From Carettochelys insculpta (Eukaryota > Chordata > Testudines > Carettochelyidae): 64,000 nt of DNA. The notes below the pieces were generated by a model, which did not search any database, had not been told where the DNA came from, and saw only the letters and a list, made by a program, of their open reading frames with translations. Shown in pieces: positions 1 through 9,593 of this stretch (its first letter is position 1; each line of letters begins with the position of its first letter). Location: contig NC_134150.1 of NCBI RefSeq assembly GCF_033958435.1, positions 39,117,501 through 39,181,500 of the forward strand, in the 5' to 3' direction. The position numbers and the translations under genes were made by a program.

Positions 1-409
1 TTCTCAAACAGCCGCATCTGGCAAAAAGACCCCTTATAAAGATAGCCTCCCCCTAAGCAAATAAAGGAACAGGGTCCTGATCAACCTGTAAAGTATTTTT
101 AATCTTTCAAACAAATCTTATTTGCATGATATTGTGTTTACTGGTTGCTGAGCTTTGATCTGTCATCCAGGGTTGGTGCGTCAGTGCCGATGTGAAGGTT
201 CGTGCTGTCACGGTGAGATGACAACCCTGCCATCCTGCAGGAGAAAGCAGCTGTATTCTTCCCAGTGCGGTAGATTTCAGGCAAAGGAAACCAACCAGCC
301 TGTTCCTGGCTGGTGGTTATTATTTCACCACTGAGAAAAATGCAGTCCCGTTTTTACAGGTGGTTTACTGAGCACAAGATTTCAAAAATTGTTGTTATTT
401 TTGGTTATT
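1..409. other. No recognised feature
   Basis: AT-rich unique-looking sequence. I see no open frame with family resemblance, no RNA gene and no clear repeat boundary. Confidence 0.5.
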
Positions 410-640
410 ATTTGGCCCCAGAGCTCGTTGCCCTAGGCACCCCACAACACACAATAAAAGATTATTAAAGACCTTAAAGTCTTACCGTAAGACATGAGAC
501 AACAGAAGGATACAGACAGATGGGCAGGTGAAGACGGGGAAACAATGAGACAAGGTCATTGTGGTGGGCAGTGGTCTCAGCAGACCAGCAGCCTGGCTAA
601 TTTGAGAATGTCCTGCAAAAGATAAGTTATTTCGTGAACG
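410..640 (+). repeat. Ancient L3/CR1-group-like LINE fragment
   Basis: The block contains phrases typical of an old amniote interspersed repeat: a 'gccctaggcacc..acaacacacaat' stretch, then 'gatacagacagatgggcag', 'ggaaacaatgagacaa' and 'gggcagtggtctcagca'. A related 5' part occurs at 30800-30925. There is no open frame, and the sequence is diverged and short. Assignment to L3/CR1 is from memory of the family and not verified. It could be another old amniote SINE or LINE. Confidence 0.5.
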
Positions 641-794
641 ATGTTGAACGGTTTTGAGACGCAACGTTGCCCAGTTATCAGCTCAGCGGCGCAAAGCATC
701 GTTCTGTGGATTTTACAGTCGTAGTCAGGACGTGGCCTTACTTTGTCTTATCGGCCAATTAACTATCAGGTGCATCCTAAGTGTAATCATAGTA

Positions 795-1459
795 CAGTAA
801 GCCCTCAATTTAACGGACCCCAATAAGATGGACTTCAGAAATAATGGACGCTGTCTGCCAGTCCCCCACCCCTCCACCCGCTTCCCCCTAAATAAATGCC
901 GGAGACTCACCAGAGCTGCTGCCGGGACTGGAGGAGCTGCCAGAGTAGCTGGGGCTGGAGCAGCCGCCCCAGCGGCTGGGGCCAGAGGAGCCGGTGGGGG
1001 GCTGTGGCAGAGTGCAGGAGCTCTCCTCTCCCAGCCCCATGTGCATGGAGTATATTAGCACCCAGCTGCCGCTGCCTGCAGTGACACTGAGCAGCAGCCA
1101 TGGTCTCGGAGGCTGCTGCCCGCTGGCAGGCTGGGGGCAGCCACGCTCTACCTTCACGCTGGCAGCTGGGAGCAGTGGCCTGGAGCAACCACAGCGCTGA
1201 GAGCTGCAGGAGGTGGAAGGAGCCAGGCCAGCATTCAGCTCCTCTCTTGGTAATGGGGAGCAGGAGACGGAGATGTGAGGGGAAGATTGGGGCAGGAGGG
1301 GTGGAAGGGAAGAGTCAGGCGCAGAAAGCATGAGGCAGTAATGGGCTGGGAAGGTCAGTTCATCATCACACAGTAGAGCCATTGAGAGATAACAGACTTT
1401 TGGCCTTAACGGACACCCCTTCTCTCATTGGCCCTCTACACTGAGGGTTGTTGTTTTAG
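795..1459. mobile_element. Tigger/pogo-like non-autonomous DNA transposon
   Basis: The left end reads CAGTAAGCCCTCAATTTAAC directly after a TA dinucleotide (793-794), followed by repeats of the 'TAACGGAC' type. This matches the terminal organisation of pogo/Tigger elements, which insert at TA. 'TTAACGGACACCCC' recurs near 1405, and a poor inverted match to the terminus (ACTGAGGG..) lies near 1440-1459. The interior (about 900-1200) is GC-rich, with CAGCTGCTGCC-like and GGAGCTG-like motifs, so the open frames there on both strands are compositional. The left end is well supported, the right end is uncertain, and no transposase is visible. Confidence 0.5.
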
Positions 1460-2127
1460 AATGAAGTACCATGAATTGCTCACCCGGTGCACCTCCTCCG
1501 AGAGAGAAAATTAAAATGGGCAATATTAGACATATAGGCCCCAGGGCATTTCTCCCTTGTATATTTATACATAATCTAAATCAAGGCCTATGCTTATGAG
1601 CATGCCCAGGGCCTACAAAGACCTTAATCTGGCCTTGCTCACACATAGGAATATATAGGCCCAGTTCTGCAGCTAATGCAAATGAGTGTAGACCTGTCAA
1701 CTTCCAGGCTGCCACTAGTTTTAGATCTCAAATGACTTCTCAATCCTGGTTTTCTTTTCCTGCTGTTTCATCATCCCATCATGCGTTGCTAGTTTTCTAT
1801 TAATATGTACGCTGCCTCCAAATGGTACAGAGCGCTTCCTATTTGCTGTGTCTCCACTAATGTCTTCAGATCGCTGCCAAGAGATAAGAAGTGGTTTCCT
1901 CTTCAGAGAAGTTCTGCCGCTGACAGGCACTTCTGTGTGCTGCTTTGTCTTTCCCTCTGTACTCCCACATGGACAGTGGCCTGGACAGTGTTACTGCTGC
2001 TTATCATGGCTCTTTAGACTGTGTTGCAGGCTAGAGGGTCTCAGATACCTGGCACTAGAGAGGAAGACGAGCCCTGTGGATAGGGCTCTAAGTAGATGAG
2101 TTAATGTCCTTGATGTGCTACAGACTT
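1460..2127. other. No recognised feature
   Basis: Moderately AT-rich sequence with only short chance open frames. Nothing further could be supported. Confidence 0.5.
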
Positions 2128-2250
2128 CTTGTGTGACCTGAGGCCAATCACTTAATCTTTCTGTGCCTTAGTTTCCTTTATCTGCAGTGATATTACAGCA
2201 CTTCATTGGCATGTTCTGAGGCTAAATTTATTAATGACTGTGATGGCCAT
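2128..2250 (+). repeat. MIR-like (CORE-SINE/L2-tail) fragment
   Basis: The run 'gtgtgacctgaggccaatca' followed by 'cttaatctttctgtgcctta' and 'gtttccttta' is the diagnostic phrase of MIR-type repeats (the 'gaccttgggcaagtcactta..ctctgtgcctcagtttcc' pattern). It is strongly diverged, as expected for an ancient amniote repeat. A second relative is at 39000-39240. Confidence 0.65.
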
Positions 2251-2908
2251 GCCATTTAAATCCACAAAATAAGTAAGCACTACTGCTGAGAGTTACTATC
2301 TTTTACCTCCCATGTTGGCCAGTTTACTTTTGACACAAGGATCTTCAGTTCCAGGAAAAACAGAACTCACCCCTTAGTGCCATGGAAACTGAATGCTGAT
2401 GGGTCTGTTGGCATTGTAATATGCTTGATATGCATCAAAGGTGACATGGGAGCCCATTCCACAGCCAGCCTCCCGCCGCTTGCTAGGAAGAGCCAGAGGA
2501 GTATGGCCAAGCACAAGCAAGATTCAGGAAGGGATGAAGAACCAGGAAACAATTTGGCATAGCCATTTCCCACGTCACAACTTACCCCAAGTTGATTTTT
2601 CACAGAATGTCGGGGGTGGGGAAGGGACCTTGAGCAAGAGACAAAGTCACACTAGGTGGTTATGCAACCTGGTTTTAAAAAGTGCTAGGGGGATTCCATC
2701 CCGTCTGTTGGAAACCTGTTGCAGAGCTTGATTACCCTTACTGCAGTGAGAAAGTTACTCCAGAATAACTGAGGCTGAAATGGAAGGATGGTGAGTGAGA
2801 AGCATAAAAAGGGGAGAACTGGGAACTGAAAGGAATCCCTTTAGGGTCCCATGCTGAGCACCTGTCTAGACAGAGGACTAGCTCCTTGTAAAGAAGCTCG
2901 ATGCTCTA
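2251..2908. other. No recognised feature
   Basis: Short frames on both strands without family signatures. No tandem repeat is visible. Confidence 0.5.
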
Positions 2909-3201
2909 GGGGTATGTCTTCACTACAGAGAAAATTGACCCTGCCACGGTCAAGCTCCTGGAGTTCAATTTAGTGCACCTTTTGGGGATGTGCTAAATTG
3001 AACTTACAGGGCACCCCGTCAACCACGGTACTCCAGCCCCCCATAGGGAGTAAGGGAAGTTGACCAGAACACAGGTTCCCCTCATGCTCCCTGAGTACAG
3101 AAGGTGCGGAAGCCTGAATTAAGGTACATCAGCTCCAGCTACATAATTAACACAGCTGAAATTGCCTTAATTCAGCCTTCCCCTGGAGTGCAGACCTGCC
3201 T
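2909..3201. mobile_element. Harbinger-type MITE (GTCTACACTA-end family)
   Basis: The left end GGGTATGTCTTCACTAC and the right end, whose complement is GGCAGGTCTGCACTCC, form the degenerate terminal inverted repeat shared with elements at 16670, 19504, 22391, 23547, 32105, 38510 and 56274. The interior has the 'gtcaa/ttgac' and 'aattgaacttac' motifs seen in relatives. It is about 290 bp with no coding capacity. I could not find a clean target duplication here, so the edges are good to a few bases. PIF/Harbinger assignment is by analogy with family members that have 3-bp duplications and with the transposase fossil near 24040-24725. Confidence 0.65.
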
Positions 3202-3345
3202 TGGAAGAACACATCACTGCTGTCTCTGGCGTTTGCCATTCCTGAAATGAGCCAGCCAATCAAGTGGATGCCTCTTGGAGAACCCATGCCTCTCCGTTTG
3301 GGGCAGGGTTCCATTGTTCACCATGAAGCACAGTTTCAGCTTCCT

Positions 3346-3598
3346 TTGAAAACAACAAGAAGTCCTGTGGCACCTTATAGACTAACAGATCTTTTGGAGC
3401 ATAAGCTTTCAAGGGCAAAGACCCGCTTCATCAGGTGCCTCCCCTGGGGCTCTACCTGCGTCTCCCCTTTCTGCATCTGATGAAGTGGGTCTTTGCTCAT
3501 GGAAACTTATGCTCCAAAATATCATTTAGTCTATAAGGTGCCACAGGACTTCTTGTTGTTTTTGAAGCTACGGACTAACTCGGCTACCTCTCTGATAC
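3346..3598. mobile_element. PLE-derived fold-back element
   Basis: Two inverted arms flank a spacer of about 50 bp. The left arm runs 'aacaacaagaagtcctgtgg' through 'gagcataagctttc' to 'acccgcttcatcag'. The right arm is its complement, 'ctgatgaagtgggtctttgc' through 'cttatgctccaaaat' to 'cctctctgata' (3588-3598). The arms are those flanking the Penelope-like ORF remnant at 21041-22044, so this is an internally deleted derivative. The left arm lacks about 35 bp of its outer end. The arm contains a hairpin (gtgggtc/gccca) preceded by CTGATGA and followed by GAAA. Confidence 0.85.
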
Positions 3599-4511
3599 TT
3601 GTCACCATGCAAGGCACAGCTTCTTTTGAGAGGCACTGAGTGCCAACTTTCTCTCTCCAGCAGAGGGATGTCTGCCAGTTGGTACTTCAACTCCAGAGCC
3701 AAGGGAGGGAGCTGATTTTCTAAGAGTGGGTCTTCCCTTTGCAGAACCTGCCAGCTCTGCAGCCCTAGTGTTCTGGCAAGCCTGACGCATGAAATCAATA
3801 GAGGAATGTCTCCAGAGGGAGCAAGAACCATCATACTTTCACATGAGGTGCATAAGTTGTCTGAAGAGGAGTGGCGTTTCCAGGAAAAGGAGGCACGCCT
3901 CACACACGTGATGGAAATATGTTGTGCTAATGTAGCGTTCCTAAGGCTAATCATTAAACAGGAGAAGTCTTTTATGGTTTTCACAGGCATTCTGAGCATC
4001 ATAGACCGCAGGCTTGGTCACCGAACTGCCTGAGCCTCTTGGAAGCCTGCTTTATATTTTAGAGCCATTCCTTTAGAGCCAGAGAAAATGCTGGATGCAC
4101 AAATACCTCCCTATTGATGTGGAGGCCACATGTTCGTATGGGCCTATGGGCTGAGCTTGCCCACAAGGGGCTCAGTTCTACTGATTTTGAAATACAGGCA
4201 GATGTTCACATAAGCCTGGCCTGGGATCTGCCGAATCATAAAAGCCACACAACAGCCATGAGAGAGTAGCAATTCTGAACCGCTGCCAACCTTGGCCAGA
4301 TTTGCCATTGCACCTAGGAAGATTCAGGCCCCAGGAGGCATTGCTGGGACATAGGTGTGAATAAAAAAATGACTCTAGGAAACTTGTCGTACAAACAAGA
4401 GCGCATGTTGAACATCATTGTTGCCCCCCTCCAGCAGTGGGGCTTGCTTCAGTTTCACACAGGTGGCACTGAGAAAAATAAGGTTCCTCCCCCCACCCAC
4501 CCTTGATTTCA
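3599..4511. other. No recognised feature
   Basis: Unique-looking sequence. The open frame on the minus strand (about 3568-4002) has no motif and partly overlaps the fold-back arm. Confidence 0.5.
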
Positions 4512-4519
4512 ATGGTGAA

Positions 4520-4705
4520 CAAGGTACCCTCTAATTTTTCCATCCATGGGCGGAATAAATTTTGTTATGTACACCGAGGCATGTGCAGAGGTGCACCACC
4601 AGGAGAAACACACGCTGCCGGCTGTGGGCGCTTTGCTAAAGAGATGGACAGCACCTCAATCTCTTCTGGGTGGCCACCCCAGTGCTCACCTTGCAGGGAA
4701 CACTG
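4520..4705. mobile_element. Non-autonomous hAT element, ~186 bp
   Basis: The element starts CAAGGTACCCTCTAATTTTT and ends GCAGGGAACACTG, the degenerate hAT terminal repeat CAGTGTTCCCT. It is flanked by a perfect 8-bp duplication ATGGTGAA (4512-4519 and 4706-4713), the hallmark of hAT transposition. It has no coding capacity. Relatives with the same 'aataaattttgttat' and 'gtgctgcc..agctg' interior are at 6856, 12750, 18419 and 61773. Confidence 0.9.
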
Positions 4706-4713
4706 ATGGTGAA

Positions 4714-5307
4714 CTGCATTTTCCTTATACGTGCTCAAACTGGAGGTGGGCGACAAAGAGAATGAAAAAATGACAGATTTATTTCCATCAATCAGTCCAG
4801 GATCAGTGGCCAGCCAATCAGATCTCAGTTCTTTGTGCAGGATTCTGTCCTTTCCTTTTAAGGCAACGCTTCATTCTCTCGGCTCAATGGGTTCTCTGAA
4901 CACTATGCCAGCTTTTGCAAATCAATACCACCATGAACAATAAAGCCACTGAGGACAAACTAAGGCGTTCCTCTGTGCCGGTGTTGAATATAAGGGCATT
5001 TAGGGCAGCCATGAGGCCAAAAAGCAGTGGCCCCATGGGACATCACATTGGTGGGTTTAGTAACAAAGAGAGAGACACTAGAAGCCTTGGGTCCATTCTG
5101 TTAAGTCAGATCAGGAGAACTGTGTTTGGTGGCAGAGGAGCTGCTGCTATTTATTGTTTGTATTGGGTAGCACCTCAGAGCCTGGCCACAGATCAGCACC
5201 CAATTGTGGGAGGAGCTGCACAACAGGGAAAAATGGAACAGAGAGCAAGTGTACTCCTGGCACCCCGACAGTGCGTCCCCTGGCCCTGCCACCTTCTCAG
5301 TGAAATA
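4714..5307. other. No recognised feature
   Basis: The overlapping short frames here (4731-5394) show no conserved domain. No repeat was recognised. Confidence 0.45.
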
Positions 5308-5315
5308 TATTACAG

Positions 5316-5721
5316 CAGGGACAGGCAACAACCGATAGTGGGGGAGCCACATGAGTGGCCCTCCTTTGCCTTAACAGGCTGCTGCATCCCATAGCCCGCT
5401 GGGGCTCCACCTGCATCACCCCGTCTGCGCCCACCACATCCCATCCACCTCTCAAACCAGGGGGAATCAGAGCCCTGCATTTAGCTCCCACAAATGCCAC
5501 AGACAGCTGATTTGCAGCATCGGTGAAGGAGCAGGTGAATGGGGACAAGAGCACAAACCAGGAGATTCTCAGCTCCTCCGAAAGCGCTTGCAGGGAGGGT
5601 GATGTGTAGGAAGTGTGGGCTCTGGTACTGCAGAGTACAAGAGGCCCATGGGAGGACAGGAACAGCTGGAGGGGTCTGCTAGCCACAAACAGACCCACAG
5701 GCCGCAGGCTGCCCACCCCTG
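5316..5721. mobile_element. Non-autonomous hAT element, 'GGGCAACC' family, ~406 bp
   Basis: The left end CAGGGACAGGCAAC and right end GGCTGCCCACCCCTG form an inverted repeat of the CAGGGGTGGGCAACC type. The flanks are TATTACAG (5308-5315) and CATTACAG (5722-5729), a 7/8 match to an 8-bp target duplication. Related copies are at 13867-14256 and 43665-44355, which share 'gtggcc' and 'agctgtttgcagc'-like interior motifs. No transposase is present. Confidence 0.85.
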
Positions 5722-5729
5722 CATTACAG

Positions 5730-6385
5730 AATCATTACTCTAATCTGCATGAGAAGCTACATTGAGCATTGGAGCTGACCTTTTTTATATGGAATGAATT
5801 ATACAAAGCATTATAGGTGTAAAATGAGCAGGCCAACTTCTAGTCTTAGTCATGCCAGAGTAATCCCGTGGGAGTCCCCATGCAACCAGAGGCAGAATTT
5901 GGCTCACTGTATAAGTGAGCACAGCAGTGCGGATACAACTCTGAGACTTACCATAAAAAGGAACCGAAAAGCTCATGGGAAATTGGGCCCCTTGTGGTAT
6001 TTTGGATCTTCTTGTTCCAGTCACAGGTGGAAACAGGAAACACGGAAAGGAAAAGTGAGCAGAGGAAGGAAAGGGCAATTCAAATAGTTTGCATCCTCTA
6101 GAGTTTGTCTTTGCTCTTGGTTCACCTGACTGGTTTGCCAAGTGACTCTTCAGCATTGTCCATCTGGGAGCTGCTTTGCAATCCGCTCATGGGCCATATT
6201 GCAGCCCCCCTGCCCAGGGTGCTTCAACTGCCAATCATAATGTGAGACCCAGCAGTGGAAGAAAAATTAAAGGATATGGGCATAAGTGATGGTAGAGCAA
6301 GAAAGCTAAGAAAAGAGGAGGATTAAGCCATTGTTAATTCAGCTTTTCAGGGAAATGGATATACTGGGCGTGGTTTAGATCGGGG
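5730..6385. other. No recognised feature
   Basis: No domain-bearing frame, RNA gene or clear repeat is visible. The minus-strand frame at 5785-6156 lacks any motif. Confidence 0.5.
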
Positions 6386-6680
6386 GTCAGCAACCTTTCC
6401 GAGGCAGAGTGCCGAAATTTGACCTTTTGACCTCTATGTACGGTCAGGTGATACTTTTTAGAGTTGCTCATAGTCCTACTTACAACAGCTGATTAATGGA
6501 TCAAGAAGAGGCATAGCTTTACCATTTAGGTGGTGGTTGGTAGTATTTAGCTGGTCTTTTGTTAATCCACAGGTGGCCTGGCTTTGAGCAAGCTCCCAGC
6601 ATGGGGGAAGGCAGGTGGGGCTGAGCTCCCGCCTCAAGTGCCAATAAAAATCGGCTCATGTGCCACTCTTGAGTTACATC
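6386..6680. mobile_element. Non-autonomous hAT element, 'GGGGTCAGCAACC' family
   Basis: The left end GGGGGTCAGCAACCTTTCCG is followed by 'gcagagtgccgaaatttgac', 'ctttttagagttgctcatag' and 'agctggtcttttgttaa'. The same blocks occur in reverse orientation at 42300-42618, where both ends and a 7/8 target duplication are present. In this copy the right terminus is not recognisable, so it is probably truncated or diverged near 6680. Confidence 0.75.
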
Positions 6681-6855
6681 AGAGCAGGTTCCGGGAACAA
6701 ATTGACAAATGTGGTTCACATGCAAGAAAAAGAAACTAGCAGCCCAGACATTTTCTTCCCTTGTTGCAACTCATTTTTCTGTTTAGGAGCCATCTGGCTT
6801 GGGGAAAGCAGGAGGCAGAAGGAGTGAAATATCCATGATATTAAACATTAAACAC

Positions 6856-7033
6856 CAGTGTTCCCTGTAAGCCAAGCACTTGGGTGGCCACCCCAAGAGA
6901 GATTCAGGTGCTGCCCAGCTGATTAGCAGAGTGCCCACAGCCAGCAGCCTGTGTTTCTATGGTGGTGCACATGTCTTGGTGTGCTAATAAAATTTATTCT
7001 GCCCTGGGATGCAAAAAATTAGAGGCAACTCAG
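6856..7033. mobile_element. Non-autonomous hAT element, ~178 bp
   Basis: This is the inverse orientation of the 4520-4705 family. It starts CAGTGTTCCCTGTAAG and ends TTAGAGGCAACTCAG, flanked by a perfect 8-bp duplication TTAAACAC (6848-6855 and 7034-7041). There is no coding capacity. The perfect duplication fixes both ends. Confidence 0.9.
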
Positions 7034-7041
7034 TTAAACAC

Positions 7042-7447
7042 CCGTTTTTCAAAAGCTCAAGATTTCCCCGTGAGACTTTCTATGCAGCAGGTAGAGAAAA
7101 TGGAACAACTCACAATGCAATCTCCTCCTTCCAGTTTCTCCTATTTTGTATCTAATGAAATGGTACAGTAACACTAGCCAGCACCAAGAGCAGGGTGCAA
7201 ACGCATCAGGAATCAGGGTGGAAGACCATATGTAACTGAATTATAAAGCCTTGATACAAATCAGTGACATGGGGTCATCTGGATACTGTGTGCGACTCAG
7301 GTAACCCACCCGCCCTAACTATATTATAGAACTAAGGAGGTTTAGAGAAAGGTGATGTAAATGATAAAAGGCCTGGAAAAACTCTGAGACAAAGACAGAT
7401 TGAAAAGACAGGATTTGTTAGGAAGGAGGCCAATAAGAAGCAAGATG
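7042..7447. other. No recognised feature
   Basis: Unique-looking sequence with no supported gene or repeat. Confidence 0.5.
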
Positions 7448-7760
7448 CTACAGGCAGCTGGGCCAACAGCCACTGAGGGCCCTGGGGCAAGGTAAGAGAG
7501 GGTATGCCCTCTGCCCCCTGGGACCAAAGGTGGAAGGGGCAGGGCTTAAAGCAGACGGTCCATTGTGCCATTTGGAATATGGCACTACCCCTCCACCCCA
7601 GTTCTTCAGAGCCGTTGCTGTAGCATTTCAAAGGGGCCAACAGCTCATAACTCCACTGCTGATGAAGTAGCAGCAGCGGCAGCCGCTGGAGCTCCAAGCT
7701 CCTTTGAAATGCCAGGTCCTTGGGCAACTGCCCCCTTTACTCCCTCTGTCGGCAGATCTC
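7448..7760 (-). repeat. Unclassified palindromic interspersed repeat (CTTTGAAATGCC family), copy 1
   Basis: The core 'gcatttcaaaggggcc' (7624-7639) is mirrored by 'gctcctttgaaatgcc' about 60 bp later, around a GCAGCAGCGGCAGCCGC centre. One flank reads 'ccttgggcaactgccccctt' then 'ctgtcggcag'. The other is 'cactgagggccctggggcaa' plus 'ccaaaggtggaaggggcagg'. Eight comparable copies occur in the window in both orientations. There is no coding capacity. The class is unknown, and the fold-back shape suggests a DNA element. Confidence 0.7.
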
Positions 7761-7789
7761 TCTACAAGGAGATATAATAATGTGCAGAG

Positions 7790-8245
7790 ATGGTGCATGG
7801 GGTGCATATATTCTCCCTGTCTCATTATACAAAATCCAAGAGGCCATTCAATGACACTGAAGGGTGAGGAATTCAAACCTTCTGAAAGGACATACTTTTG
7901 TCACGTAATACATAATCAGACTCTGGCACTCGCTGCCATATGATGTCATTGAGACCAGAAGTTTAAGAAGATTCAGAGAGGGATTGGACAGCTCCACGGG
8001 TCACAGCAGTATCCAAGGTTAACGTAGTTCATGCTCACGAAAAAAGAACATTGGGAGAGACATAAAATCTCCCACTTGAAGGCTTAACCCAGATAGAGAA
8101 CAGGATGAGAGCTCTGGGAGGTGCATGCCCTGCTGTAGGATTTCTTGTGCCTTCCTATGAAGCAGTTGGTACTAGCCACTGTCAGAGACACAATACTGGA
8201 TTAGATGGACTCTGGTTTTGGTCCACTTTGGCCATTCGTGTGCTC
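7790..8245 (+). mobile_element. Old CR1 3'-end fragment
   Basis: The region around 7890-7960 gives a weak match to the CR1 ORF2 C-terminus (HNQTLALAA-like, then RFREGLD-like). The end near 8195-8245, 'actggattagatggactctg' then 'ccactttggccattcgtgtg', matches the CR1 3' UTR phrase 'ggctagatggacc..ccagtatggccattcttatg'. It is heavily mutated, so an old copy. Confidence 0.6.
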
Positions 8246-9285
8246 CGGCGCAGAAACCAGAAGTTTCTCTCCCAAGTGGAGCTCTTTGTTGGTCAGGAGA
8301 GGAAGGACCATTTCACATTTTGGCAGCAATTGTACGTTTCTTTTAAGCTCACGCCCACCTATTTCCTGAAAACATGTTATGGATAAGCCCTGTAAGAACA
8401 GGACCATAAAGATGACCTTTGCTGTATATATTTGATAGTGCCTCTTTACGTAACCCTGATTAATGTTTAGCTTTGCCCCTTGTTTCTGCTGATTTAGTCA
8501 CTAACGTGAAAAACTCTCTCAATGGATTAGTGATGTGTACTTCTCCCATTGACCCGATAAGATACTGTGCTCCACTATGGAGACTAAGTAAATATTAAGG
8601 CAGGTTAAATATCTACTGGGTGCCGTAACTGAAGTCGTTTTATGGCACGTCTTGCTAACTTCTTGGAAACATCTCCCCTTTCCTAGAATAGAGAGAAGTT
8701 AGTTGCTTTGTGCTGTTCGCCACACGTGTGCCCTGTACGGTCTTAGAAACTGAATACCAGATCCTCAGCTCTGCTTTGCCCCATGGGGACTGCTTCAGCA
8801 ATGCAACGGGAGGGTGGAACGCTGGCCTAAAAGCACTGCCCTATAGAAAGGGAATTCTTAACCAGCAGAACTAGCTGTATGCCGCCAGCTCCTGTCTCCC
8901 TTCCATAGCAGAGTGGGACGTTCCAAGGTGTGGCAGGGAAAAAGAGCCTGACAGGGGAGCCGTATCTCCAGAAGAAGTCAGGTTAGCTGTGAGACCCCGT
9001 TTGTTCATTCAGGTGGAATATTGGGCCCAAAGAGTCAAAGCCGTTTGCATAACCCAAACGTTGTCCAGCATCCCAGAACTTTAATCAAGGTTTGCATAAT
9101 GGCTTTGGGTTTTGGTGTGCTGAAACCTCAGCTTGTGTCATACCTGCAGAAGTATGCCATTAAAAGTCCTTCCCATCTTTTATTAAAGATACAGAAGCGA
9201 AGGGGCAATAGCTGAGACATTTGAAATGTGAAGTATTAGAAAGGGCTTTCTTTTCAGTAGCCTCTCTCGTTTTCTCTCTCTAACC
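8246..9285. other. No recognised feature
   Basis: About 1 kb of AT-rich sequence without repeat ends or meaningful frames. Confidence 0.5.
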
Positions 9286-9593
9286 CAGTGGTACTCAAAG
9301 TACGGGCATGGCTACTTGTGGTATGTGACCATCTTGGAGGTGAGCCATGAGCCCACCATGACATGCACCCAATCTGCAGTGGGGAACCTGCCCTGCTTCT
9401 CCAGCTCCCCCCACCTCCCACCGCCATGTTACATCAGTTTATTTACATTTTTATGCTCTGGTAAACTAATCTGAATAATTTAGTATTTAAGGCATTCAGA
9501 GATAAGCAAATGCATTTTGTCATCCTGGGTGGTCTATGGAAAGGTTTGTGCTGAGCAGGGTGGGACAAGAACCAAAATATTTGAGACCCACTG
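9286..9593. mobile_element. hAT-like non-autonomous element
   Basis: The left end CAGTGGTACTCAAAGTACGG and the right end, complement CAGTGGGTCTCAAATATTTT, form a hAT-style inverted repeat. The length is 308 bp. The flanking octamers CTCTAACC and CTGTGCCT match poorly (4/8), so the class rests on the termini alone. Confidence 0.65.

Noticed and set aside
888..1382. 164-codon minus-strand frame (and overlapping plus frames)
   Set aside because: It lies in the GC-rich interior of a Tigger-like element, with open frames in several phases on both strands. It is compositional with no domain.
3346..3598. Possible CRISPR-like or transcription-terminator palindrome
   Set aside because: The inverted arms are over 100 bp, occur dispersed rather than in tandem with spacers, and match the PLE arms. 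The genome is vertebrate.
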